In this document: one piece after another, positions 57,956-64,000 of the stretch
How the letters are laid out: the number at the start of each line of letters is the position of its first letter
Numbering within the stretch: the stretch's first letter is position 1
Assembly: GCF_000422725.1 (NCBI RefSeq)
Contig: NZ_KE383910.1
Span: 195,046-259,045, forward strand
Direction of reading: 5' to 3'
DNA length: 64,000 nt
Source of the DNA: Flavobacterium subsaxonicum WB 4.1-42 = DSM 21790
GTDB lineage: Bacteria > Bacteroidota > Bacteroidia > Flavobacteriales > Flavobacteriaceae
Made by a program: the position numbers and the translations under genes
The notes under the pieces: generated by a model
Databases searched by the model: none
What the model was told of the DNA's origin: nothing
The model's input: only the letters and a program-made list of their open reading frames with translations

Positions 57956-59647
57956 TTATTGGATATTAAATATTTGTTCTAAAATTTTTATGGTGATAAG
58001 GTACGTTGGCTTTACCCCCGTAGTGCCCAAACCGCCCGATGCCAGCGTACTGCCGGTTTCCAGCGGATTATCTGACGCGTAATACGCATAGCGCACCTTT
58101 ACATTGGGGTTAATGCTTTTGCGTATTTTGGATGCCGACTGTATGGCCTTTTGGTAGTAGGCGCCTTCCATCTCAAGGCCTATAACGCCCCAGGTGCTTT
58201 GGTTAAAAAAGGTAAGCAGGTCGCGGTTTTGTAATGATGTGCCCAGTACCGTAACCATTGGTCCTTCAAAAACAGGTATGCCCTGCCCCTGCAGCATCTC
58301 CAGCGTAAGCTGGTTATCAAACGGATAATTATCGCCCGTGCCCTCGTTTATGTGGGCAGAGGGTATCATGATGTCGCCCTTGTTGCCTTCTAATATACCG
58401 GCCTTGCCCATTATAGAAACCGACTCTACGTTTAAAAATGTTTTGGTGCCTGCCTCTTTGTATGGCTTAAGCAGCTCGTCTATAGTCTCGTACGCCTGTT
58501 CGCCAAAAGCATAGTCCATAACTACAATTATCGGCTTTTTATTGCCAATTTGTGCGGTGGGGAATGCCGTTTGGGCAAAGTCGATCTTATCGGTATCAAA
58601 AATTTGCACGTCTATATTGGTGCCCGATGTATCTGGCATATACACCATGCCGTTTTTAAGTGCAGTTTCCTGCACCTTGTCGCGCATGGCCCCGTTGGTA
58701 GCCTTGCTTAGCTCTTCGAATATAAAAAAATCGGTCTTGTCTTTAAATTTGGCTTTTAAAAGCGGTGGTGCAAACAACGAGTTCATAACGCTGTGCATGT
58801 TGGCGCTAATAATGTGTATGGGGCGCTCTAACAGCCCGTTTTGCTTTAAAACGGCCTTTATATTGTCGGCCCATATTTCGCCGTGTATGTGGTGCCCTAA
58901 CCGCTCCTGCAATATGGTGCTGAAGGTAACGGTGCGCTTAGGGCCGCCCATGCCCTCTTCTATAGCAAGTTTGCCCAGCCAGTAGATAATGTGCAAAAAC
59001 CTGTCGGGCGCCGCTTTGCTGCCAAAAGCATCGTAAATATCGGTAATCTCGGCAAAGGTGCGTGCCAGTATATTAGATATGTGCGATATGGCCTGCTCGC
59101 GCTCCTCCAGCGTTAGCTTTTCCTGTGTGGCAATAATTTGCTCCAGTTTAAGCCAGTCGCGTGCAATTTCGCCGTTATCGTCTATTAAAACCCGGTTCTT
59201 TATTTTTTGCGATTCGATAAAAATAAAGGTAAGGTGGGTAAGTATGTCGTAAATATCGCTTCGCCCACGGGTAATTTCCACATTCATCTGCTCCTCGTCT
59301 ATGCGGTAGCAGTTGCGCTTTCGCTTAGGCGGAACAATAGCCTTAAAATGCGATTTGGAATACCCTTCGTCTGACGTTAAATTGATGAACCTGCATTGCT
59401 CTATGCCCACAGGCAGGCGCTCTATAACATATAACAGTCCGTTAAGCTCGGCTTTTTCTTCGGCAATAGAGCCGTAAATTTCAGGCCGTAATGATAGCAA
59501 TGCTTCGCGCAACGTATCGCCCGATACCCCCATGGGCTTATAGAACCCGCGGTTAAACAGGTGCCTCATGGTAATATACAGGCGCTCTATGGCGGCAGAA
59601 GATTCCTGCGCCCGCGACCGTGATATGTTCTTAATTCCCTGCATCAT
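57956..59647 (-). CDS. DUF6909 protein, soluble, function unknown
   Basis: The 563-residue protein has no signal peptide or membrane helix. I recognise it as the DUF6909 family of Bacteroidota (RAQESSAAIERLYITMRHLF at the N-terminus). The second half contains a purine-nucleoside-phosphorylase-like or Rossmann-like stretch (KKPIIVVMDYAFGEQAYETI, VESVSIMGKAGILEGNKGDI, GVIGLEMEGAYYQKAIQSAS). The GLEMEGAY segment recalls the MEGA motif of nucleoside phosphorylases and AMP nucleosidases, so nucleoside or nucleotide hydrolysis is possible. That is my inference; no test is possible here. It heads the polysaccharide gene run, with its own promoter box. Confidence 0.82.
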   Translation of the reverse strand: MMQGIKNISRSRAQESSAAIERLYITMRHLFNRGFYKPMGVSGDTLREALLSLRPEIYGSIAEEKAELNGLLYVIERLPVGIEQCRFINLTSDEGYSKSHFKAIVPPKRKRNCYRIDEEQMNVEITRGRSDIYDILTHLTFIFIESQKIKNRVLIDDNGEIARDWLKLEQIIATQEKLTLEEREQAISHISNILARTFAEITDIYDAFGSKAAPDRFLHIIYWLGKLAIEEGMGGPKRTVTFSTILQERLGHHIHGEIWADNIKAVLKQNGLLERPIHIISANMHSVMNSLFAPPLLKAKFKDKTDFFIFEELSKATNGAMRDKVQETALKNGMVYMPDTSGTNIDVQIFDTDKIDFAQTAFPTAQIGNKKPIIVVMDYAFGEQAYETIDELLKPYKEAGTKTFLNVESVSIMGKAGILEGNKGDIMIPSAHINEGTGDNYPFDNQLTLEMLQGQGIPVFEGPMVTVLGTSLQNRDLLTFFNQSTWGVIGLEMEGAYYQKAIQSASKIRKSINPNVKVRYAYYASDNPLETGSTLASGGLGTTGVKPTYLITIKILEQIFNIQ

Positions 59648-59658
59648 TCAATTTTGCG

Positions 59659-59666
59659 CAAATGTA
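59659..59666 (-). promoter_or_regulatory. Candidate -7 promoter box of DUF6909 and the polysaccharide run
   Basis: Minus strand TACATTTG matches TAnnTTTG, 11 bases before the ATG at 59647. The predicted leader is therefore very short. Confidence 0.48.
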
Positions 59667-59687
59667 TGATTTATTTTTTAGTGAAGT

Positions 59688-59905
59688 TTAACGTTTGAAG
59701 CCCCGCATTTCATATTCTCCAATCATAGCCGATAATGCCGAAGCCTGATCTTGTGTAATCTTTCCCATTTGCTGATAGGGCACAATTACATCTACCGCAA
59801 ACTCATGTTCTGCCCTGCCCTTTATCTTTCCGCGTTTAAATATGTTGGAAAGCCGGTCTACCCTTTCCGTGTAGCCTCTGTAGTATAGTCTCTTTTTTGT
59901 TTCAT
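59688..59905 (-). pseudogene. Small ORF interrupted by a one-base frame change in an A6 run
   Basis: From ATG 59905 the frame reads MKQKRDY and stops after 15 codons. The -1 frame, entered at the run of six A in codons 3-5, is open for the rest and ends at the TAA at 59690-59688. The joined product would be about 72 residues: MKQKKRLYYRGYTERVDRLS at the start, a middle with HEFAVDVIVPYQQMGKITQD, and MIGEYEMRGFKR at the end. It has no membrane helix. No other start codon lies in the long frame before residue 43. A sequencing or real deletion of one A, polymerase slippage or ribosomal slippage would all fit. I do not recognise the product. Confidence 0.5.
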
Positions 59906-59988
59906 ATTATATCTATGAATTATGCTGCCCGTGGCAGCACACCCTGCAAAGACGCAAAAAACACGCAGGGGTTGCTTTAAAAGGATGC

Positions 59989-61470
59989 TTATTTTAGGGC
60001 ATCGGCAATTTTACGGTCGTTAGCCAGGCGGGGCAGCTTGTTTTGGCCACCCAGTTTGCCAATAGATTTCATGTATTCCTGAAAACCATTCTTGCTTACC
60101 TTAGTAATAACCAGCGTGCGCAGCACATTGCCCGCAATAAGATCGTCATAATACACATTTTGCTTGCGCATGGCGGCATCTATAGCAAGGGCAAAGGCGT
60201 CTATGTCTTCGGGTTCTTTTTCAAACTCTATAAACCATTCGTGGTAGGGCAACCCGGTGGCGGGGGTTATTTGTGGGGCAACGGTAAACTCATTTACCGT
60301 AACGTTGGTGCCGGCAACCGCCTCATTAAGGGCACTCTCTACCTCTTTGCCTATAACGTGCTCGCCAAAGGCCGATATGTAATGTTTTATCCTTCCGGTT
60401 ACTACCACCCTGTACGGCGCTGTTGATGTAAAGGCAATAGTATCGCCAATATTGTAAGCCCACAGGCCGGCGTTGGTAGAGATGATGAGCGCGTAGTTTA
60501 CACCTACCTCAACCTCGCCAATAGTGTAGCGGCGCGGATTCTCGGTAAAAAAATCATCAGCTTTTATAAATTCGTAAAAAATGCCGGCATTAAGCAGTAG
60601 CAGCATCCCTTTTTCGGTTTGCGAATCCTGGTAGGCAAAAAAACCTTCGGATGCGGGGAAAAGTTCTATACTGTCTACCCTGCGGCCAATAAGGCTTTCG
60701 AATTTGGCGCGGTAGGGCTCGTAGTTTACGCCACCGTATATAAACAGATTAAAATTTTTAAAAATATCGCCTACAGGCCTGCCCTCTTTTTGCTGTAGCT
60801 TTTCAAAATACATTTGCACCCAGCTTGGTATGCCCGATATTACCTGCATATCTTCATGGTACGTTTCTCCCACAATAGCGTCTACCTTAGTTTCCCAGTC
60901 TGCTATAATATTGGTCTCCCAGCTGGGCATGCGGTTTTTTTGCAGGTAGGCCGGTACAAAATGGGCTACAATGCCACTAAGGCGGCCAAATTTAATGCCG
61001 TGCTTTTCGTCGAGTTCGGGGCTGCCCTGTAAAAAAATCATCTTACCGTCTACAAACGCCGATTTACCCGTTTGGTAAATATAAGCCAGTATTGCGTTGC
61101 GCGCTGCCTCTATATGGTAGGGCATGCTCTCTTTAGTTAGCGGTATGTATTTGGCACCGCTTGTAGTGCCCGATGTTTTGGCAAAATACAGGGGCTTGCC
61201 CGGCCAAAGCACATCGGCCTCGCCATGCACAACGCGGTCTACATAGTTTTTAAGGCCCTCATAATCGCGTACGGGAACTTTAGCCGCAAAATCGGCGGGG
61301 GTGGTTATGCCCTCAAAGCCGTGGTCTTTGCCAAAATGGGTGTCTTTGGCAGCCGCCAGTAGTTTATTAAATACTTTTTGCTGCGTTGCCACAGGGTTTT
61401 GTGCCCATTTTTGGGTTTTACCGTGTATAACCGAAGCGAATATTTTTGCACCAAATGTTTTTAACGACAT
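59989..61470 (-). CDS. GH3 auxin-responsive promoter family protein (acyl-adenylating enzyme)
   Basis: The 493-residue cytoplasmic protein has the GH3/ANL-type phosphate-binding motif PLYFAKTSGTTSGAKYIPLT, later the nucleotide-site segments SIELFPASEGFFAYQ and LWAYNIGDTIAF, and a small C-terminal domain (VTGRIKHYISAFGEHVIGKE). GH3 enzymes adenylate an acid and join it to an amine such as an amino acid. Bacterial members are common in Bacteroidota but their substrates are not known to me. It follows the SdpI gene by 13 bases in a three-gene run (M23-like, SdpI, GH3). Confidence 0.92.
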   Translation of the reverse strand: MSLKTFGAKIFASVIHGKTQKWAQNPVATQQKVFNKLLAAAKDTHFGKDHGFEGITTPADFAAKVPVRDYEGLKNYVDRVVHGEADVLWPGKPLYFAKTSGTTSGAKYIPLTKESMPYHIEAARNAILAYIYQTGKSAFVDGKMIFLQGSPELDEKHGIKFGRLSGIVAHFVPAYLQKNRMPSWETNIIADWETKVDAIVGETYHEDMQVISGIPSWVQMYFEKLQQKEGRPVGDIFKNFNLFIYGGVNYEPYRAKFESLIGRRVDSIELFPASEGFFAYQDSQTEKGMLLLLNAGIFYEFIKADDFFTENPRRYTIGEVEVGVNYALIISTNAGLWAYNIGDTIAFTSTAPYRVVVTGRIKHYISAFGEHVIGKEVESALNEAVAGTNVTVNEFTVAPQITPATGLPYHEWFIEFEKEPEDIDAFALAIDAAMRKQNVYYDDLIAGNVLRTLVITKVSKNGFQEYMKSIGKLGGQNKLPRLANDRKIADALK

Positions 61471-61483
61471 GGTTGGGGTGGGT

Positions 61484-61843
61484 TTAAGAATCTTTAAATC
61501 GTTTTTTAATGGCCATCTCAGTAGCCGCTATCATGTACACACAGCTGCTTAGCATAAGGCCCATGCCAATCGCGGTTTTGGTAACTTCCGGCATGGCGAA
61601 CAAAAATCCTGTTAACGAAAAAAGCAGCATAACTACTGCTGCCGTTACCATTTTTTTGGCCGAATATTTTTGAGAGAAGTTCCAGCGGTCCTGAGATTTC
61701 ATGGATGATGATGTGCGGTAGCCATACAGCCCGTTGATTTTGGAAGGTGGCGCAAAATACATAATGCCACCTACAATAAGAAATACACTGCCGCACAGGA
61801 ACGGAACCTGCAAAACCAAATCTGTTATATTTTCCATATCCAT
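61484..61843 (-). CDS. SdpI family membrane protein
   Basis: This 119-residue protein has three membrane helices and the SdpI signature between the first two: INGLYGYRTSSSMKSQDRWN followed by FSQKYSAKK. SdpI of Bacillus is an immunity protein against a cannibalism toxin, but most family members, including this kind in Bacteroidota, have no known toxin partner. No toxin-like gene is next to it. The gene lies 3 bases after the M23-like gene and 13 bases before the GH3 gene. Two starts (residues 1 and 3) are possible. Confidence 0.88.
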   Translation of the reverse strand: MDMENITDLVLQVPFLCGSVFLIVGGIMYFAPPSKINGLYGYRTSSSMKSQDRWNFSQKYSAKKMVTAAVVMLLFSLTGFLFAMPEVTKTAIGMGLMLSSCVYMIAATEMAIKKRFKDS

Positions 61844-61846
61844 AAA

Positions 61847-62710
61847 TTAATTAAAATCAATAAACTGGGTTGGGTTTATAGGGTAGCCGTCTTTCCAGAG
61901 CTCAAAGTGCAGTTGCGACCCACCCGGCTGGCTTGAGCCTGCAAGGGCAATAACCTCGCCCGAGCGTACAATGTCTCCCTGCTCTTTGGTTAATGATGCC
62001 GCCTTTTTATATACCGATATAATACCATCGTTATGGCGAACAATAATCACGTTGCCGTTGGTAGGTGTCCAGTCGGCCAATACCACCGTACCGGCAGCAA
62101 TAGCCTTAACGGGCGTGTTGTTGGCAATGGCAACCTCAACCGCAAAATGCCTTTTTGTAGCGCTATAAGGCTCTGTAATATGGCCCTGCACGGGGGCAAA
62201 CAACACTACATTTACTTTTGGCTGAGCCTTTTCGAACAGGTTATATTTATCTTCCAGGGCCACCTCTTCGCGCAGTTTCAGGTCGGCCTCACTGGGTTTC
62301 ATGTCTTCTTCGGTAAGTTCTTTTTGTTCCGATGGTTTAATGGAGTCGCGGCTTAGCTGGGTTTTATCGAGCTCGCCGGTAAGCACGCGCTTAACCGATG
62401 CGAGGTAGGCCGAGTTTTCTTCGATAACTTTAATAAGCGAGTCGGATTTTACAGCATTGGCCGTGGCCTCGCGCTTAAGTTTTGTAGAGGCATAGCCCGG
62501 AATATATTCTCTAAGGGGGGTAAAGGCAATAATGTAGGTAACAAGGGCTATCATTACAATGCTTATGGTGGTAATGCCCACAAAAACATTCATAAGGTTA
62601 AGCCTGAGCGAAAAGATCTCTTCAAATGTATCTTCGTTAAGTATTACCAGGCGGTTTTTGTTTAACAGCTTTTTCCTGATAATTTGCTTTTTAAGCCTCT
62701 TAGCGCACAT
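61847..62710 (-). CDS. M23-like (LytM-fold) membrane-anchored protein
   Basis: The 287-residue protein has a basic N-terminus, one membrane helix (VGITTISIVMIALVTYIIAF), a helical linker, and a C-terminal LytM/M23 fold from about residue 175: VQGHITEPYSATKRHFAVEV, KAIAAGTVVLADWTPTNGNV and SQLHFELWKDGYPINPTQFI. In active M23 peptidases the motifs read HxxxD and HxH. Here the first is HFAVE, with Glu for Asp, and the second is QLH, with Gln for the first His, so zinc binding may be weakened or lost. It probably acts at the peptidoglycan as an endopeptidase or a regulator. It starts 18 bases after a good -7 box. Confidence 0.87.
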   Translation of the reverse strand: MCAKRLKKQIIRKKLLNKNRLVILNEDTFEEIFSLRLNLMNVFVGITTISIVMIALVTYIIAFTPLREYIPGYASTKLKREATANAVKSDSLIKVIEENSAYLASVKRVLTGELDKTQLSRDSIKPSEQKELTEEDMKPSEADLKLREEVALEDKYNLFEKAQPKVNVVLFAPVQGHITEPYSATKRHFAVEVAIANNTPVKAIAAGTVVLADWTPTNGNVIIVRHNDGIISVYKKAASLTKEQGDIVRSGEVIALAGSSQPGGSQLHFELWKDGYPINPTQFIDFN

Positions 62711-62727
62711 AATAATGGTTTAATTGA

Positions 62728-62735
62728 CAAATATA
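62728..62735 (-). promoter_or_regulatory. Candidate -7 promoter box of the M23-SdpI-GH3 run
   Basis: Minus strand TATATTTG matches TAnnTTTG, 18 bases before the ATG at 62710. Confidence 0.48.
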
Positions 62736-62873
62736 CTAATCCTGCCCTATTTTCTTGTTTTCTTGTAAGTAAACCTTACCCAAAAATATGGGGCATGCAA
62801 ATATTTTATTTTATTTAACGCAAACCATAATCAAATAATTGTCGTAAATAGTTTAACGAAATCATTTTATCTT

Positions 62874-62881
62874 TAACTTTG
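62874..62881 (+). promoter_or_regulatory. Candidate -7 promoter box of tatA
   Basis: TAACTTTG matches TAnnTTTG, 25 bases before the ATG at 62906. Confidence 0.48.
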
Positions 62882-62905
62882 TCGAATAATTAAAACTTTG
62901 TTGTC

Positions 62906-63091
62906 ATGGGAAAATTAGGTTTAACAGAAATACTTGTAATACTGGTAATTATTGTGTTGCTGTTTGGAGGAAAGAAAATCCCCGAGCTTATGAAAGGATT
63001 AGGCACCGGTATCAAGGAATTTAAAAACGCCGCCAAAGACGAGAACCAGCCTGCAACTTCTAAGAAAGCTGCGGAAGAAAATAAATTATAA
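62906..63091 (+). CDS. tatA: Sec-independent translocase subunit TatA/TatE
   Basis: This 61-residue protein has one N-terminal membrane helix (LTEILVILVIIVLLFGGKKI), the family FGGKKIPELMKGLGTGIKEF amphipathic segment, and a short charged tail. TatA oligomers form the passage for folded proteins in the inner membrane. The gene stands alone with its own promoter and terminator; tatC is not in the window. Confidence 0.95.
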   Translation: MGKLGLTEILVILVIIVLLFGGKKIPELMKGLGTGIKEFKNAAKDENQPATSKKAAEENKL

Positions 63092-63114
63092 TATTTTTAT
63101 TATAAATAAAAAAG

Positions 63115-63148
63115 AACCCCTTTAAGGTAATGCTTTAAAGGGGTTTTT
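63115..63148 (+). terminator. Intrinsic terminator of tatA
   Basis: AACCCCTTTAA and TTAAAGGGGTT form a perfect 11-bp stem around a 9-base loop, followed by TTTTT. Confidence 0.85.
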
Positions 63149-63181
63149 GATGTGGTGTAAATTGTACCTGCCCCCTATTAA

Positions 63182-63709
63182 ATGTTTAAACCTATGGATT
63201 TTAAAACCTTTAAAACCGAACGTTTACTGCTTAGGCCAACAGATGCCACAGATGCCGCTTTTATTTTAAAGCTGCTTAACACCCCCAAATGGATTCAGTT
63301 TGTGGGCGACAGGAAGGTTACCACCGTTGCCGAAGCCCGGGCCTACATTGCCAACCGCATGACCCCACAGCTTAATAGGCTGGGTTATGGTAACTACACT
63401 ATGGTACGTAAAAGCGACGGCAAAAAAATAGGCACGTGCGGCCTGTATGACCGCGAAGGGCTTAGCGGTATTGATATTGGCTTTGCCCTGCTGCCCCAAT
63501 TCGAAAAACAGGGCTATGCTTTTGAGGCCGTTAGCCAGCTTAAAGATGCTGCCGTAAACCTTTTTAATATGACCGAAATTAGCGGCATTACCACTAAAGA
63601 TAATACGGCATCGCAAAATTTGCTGGTTAAAATCGGGCTGTCTTTCGAGAAGTTTATTACCATACCTAATGATGATGTAGAGCTGTGTTTGTACAGGTGG
63701 GTTTTGTAG
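63182..63709 (+). CDS. GNAT family N-acetyltransferase (RimJ/RimL type)
   Basis: The 175-residue cytoplasmic enzyme has FKTFKTERLLLRPTDATDAA at the N-terminus, the strand KKIGTCGLYDREGLSGIDIG, and the acetyl-CoA-binding region LLPQFEKQGYAFEAVSQLKD with ITTKDNTASQNLLVKIGLSF. This is the RimJ/RimL-like group that acetylates an amino group on a protein or small molecule. The acceptor is unknown. Start may be at residue 1 or the Met at residue 5. It stands alone after the tatA terminator. Confidence 0.9.
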   Translation: MFKPMDFKTFKTERLLLRPTDATDAAFILKLLNTPKWIQFVGDRKVTTVAEARAYIANRMTPQLNRLGYGNYTMVRKSDGKKIGTCGLYDREGLSGIDIGFALLPQFEKQGYAFEAVSQLKDAAVNLFNMTEISGITTKDNTASQNLLVKIGLSFEKFITIPNDDVELCLYRWVL

Positions 63710-63781
63710 GGGTGAATTTACTTCGTCCGTTCGGGCATAGCCCTCGGGTGGTTATTTGGCTTAGAATATACACTGTACCCG

Positions 63782-63988
63782 GTACTGTCATCACGAGCGG
63801 AGCTTGCGGAGCGTGGTGATCCCACTCGGAATAACGTAATTGATAATATGTGTGCTGCGTGTGGGATCGCTTCGTCGTGCCTCCCTCGCGATGACGGTAC
63901 GTGAAAAAATAATATTTAGTTCATGCTCTCTATCCGTACTGTCATCACGAGCGTAGCTTGCGGAGTGTGGTGATCCCACTCGGGATAC
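63782..63988. repeat. Two direct copies of a palindromic dispersed repeat with an inverted partner
   Basis: Copy A (63782-63834) and copy B (63936-63988) share TACTGTCATCACGAGCG, AGCTTGCGGAG and GTGGTGATCCCACTCGG with a few changes. Between them, near 63862-63899, lies the inverted counterpart GGGATCGCTTCGTCG, CGCGATGAC. A related piece occurs near 17788. No gene was seen in the last 291 bases. The element resembles the short palindromic repeats scattered in Bacteroidota genomes. Confidence 0.68.
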
Positions 63989-64000
63989 TAACAGTATGTG

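Noticed and set aside
59923..59939. Perfect hairpin TGCTGCC-CGT-GGCAGCA as a terminator of the GH3 gene
   Set aside because: No T-run follows on either strand. It may be an RNA stem but I cannot assign a role.
61484..61843. SdpI as an immunity gene of a toxin system
   Set aside because: No toxin-like or SdpC-like gene is adjacent; the family is widespread without toxin partners.
1..64000. tRNA, rRNA, insertion sequence, prophage or CRISPR features
   Set aside because: No cloverleaf with conserved arms, no rRNA-like stretch, no transposase or integrase frame and no cas gene was recognised by eye; a tRNAscan and a Rfam search would be needed to exclude small RNAs.

Overview
The window comes from a Flavobacteriaceae-like member of the Bacteroidota, probably Flavobacterium or a close relative. 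The evidence is type A type IX secretion (T9SS) sorting tails, Ig-like CHU_C repeats, a SprE/PorW gliding and secretion lipoprotein, an ATP synthase operon without beta and epsilon, many lineage-restricted DUF families, and promoters of the Bacteroidota form TAnnTTTG instead of sigma70 boxes. I found no rRNA, tRNA, CRISPR array, transposase or prophage.

Layout. 1-5.6 kb: the end of a double ABC ATPase, two tandem RlpA-like proteins, a small membrane protein, dprA, an HU/SPOR protein and an acyl-CoA thioesterase. 5.7-17.5 kb: an accessory island of three paralogous T9SS-secreted repeat proteins (860, 1615 and 696 aa) with a TPR/HTH regulator between the second and third. 17.9-25.0 kb (minus strand): one run of genes, flippase - dut - TPR - sugar nucleotidyltransferase - TPR - DUF4292 lipoprotein - EnvC-like LytM protein. 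25.2-34.1 kb (minus): sprE, bactofilin, atpZ-like and DUF6168 genes, followed by atpB-E-F-H-A-G. 34.2-38.8 kb (minus): a PadR regulator, three tandem paralogous membrane proteins with a HAAS-like N-terminus, a DUF5687 permease and its ABC ATPase, closed by a strong terminator. A ferredoxin-type reductase is divergent from padR across a perfect 9-bp inverted repeat. 40.2-45.1 kb: GT9 and DUF4254 genes, upp, DUF6427, DUF6341 and purD. 45.1-59.6 kb (minus): a surface polysaccharide locus (initiating phosphotransferase, two Wzy/WaaL-like proteins, four glycosyltransferases, a DUF6311 giant membrane protein, rfbD, rfbC, a Wzz-like protein, DUF6909). 59.7-64 kb: a frameshifted small ORF, a GH3-family enzyme, SdpI, an M23-like protein, tatA, a GNAT acetyltransferase and dispersed palindromic repeats.

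How the genes fit together. Much of the window concerns the cell envelope: secretion and gliding machinery (sprE), its likely surface cargo (three T9SS proteins), polysaccharide assembly, and peptidoglycan remodelling (RlpA pair, SPOR protein, two LytM-fold proteins with altered metal-ligand positions). The best candidate for a poorly described system is the padR/HAAS x3/DUF5687/ABC operon, which looks like a self-regulated ABC transport or membrane-stress module with a visible candidate operator.

All assignments come from reading the sequence and recalling families; no database search was run. Several track starts were moved to better ATG codons, as stated in the entries.
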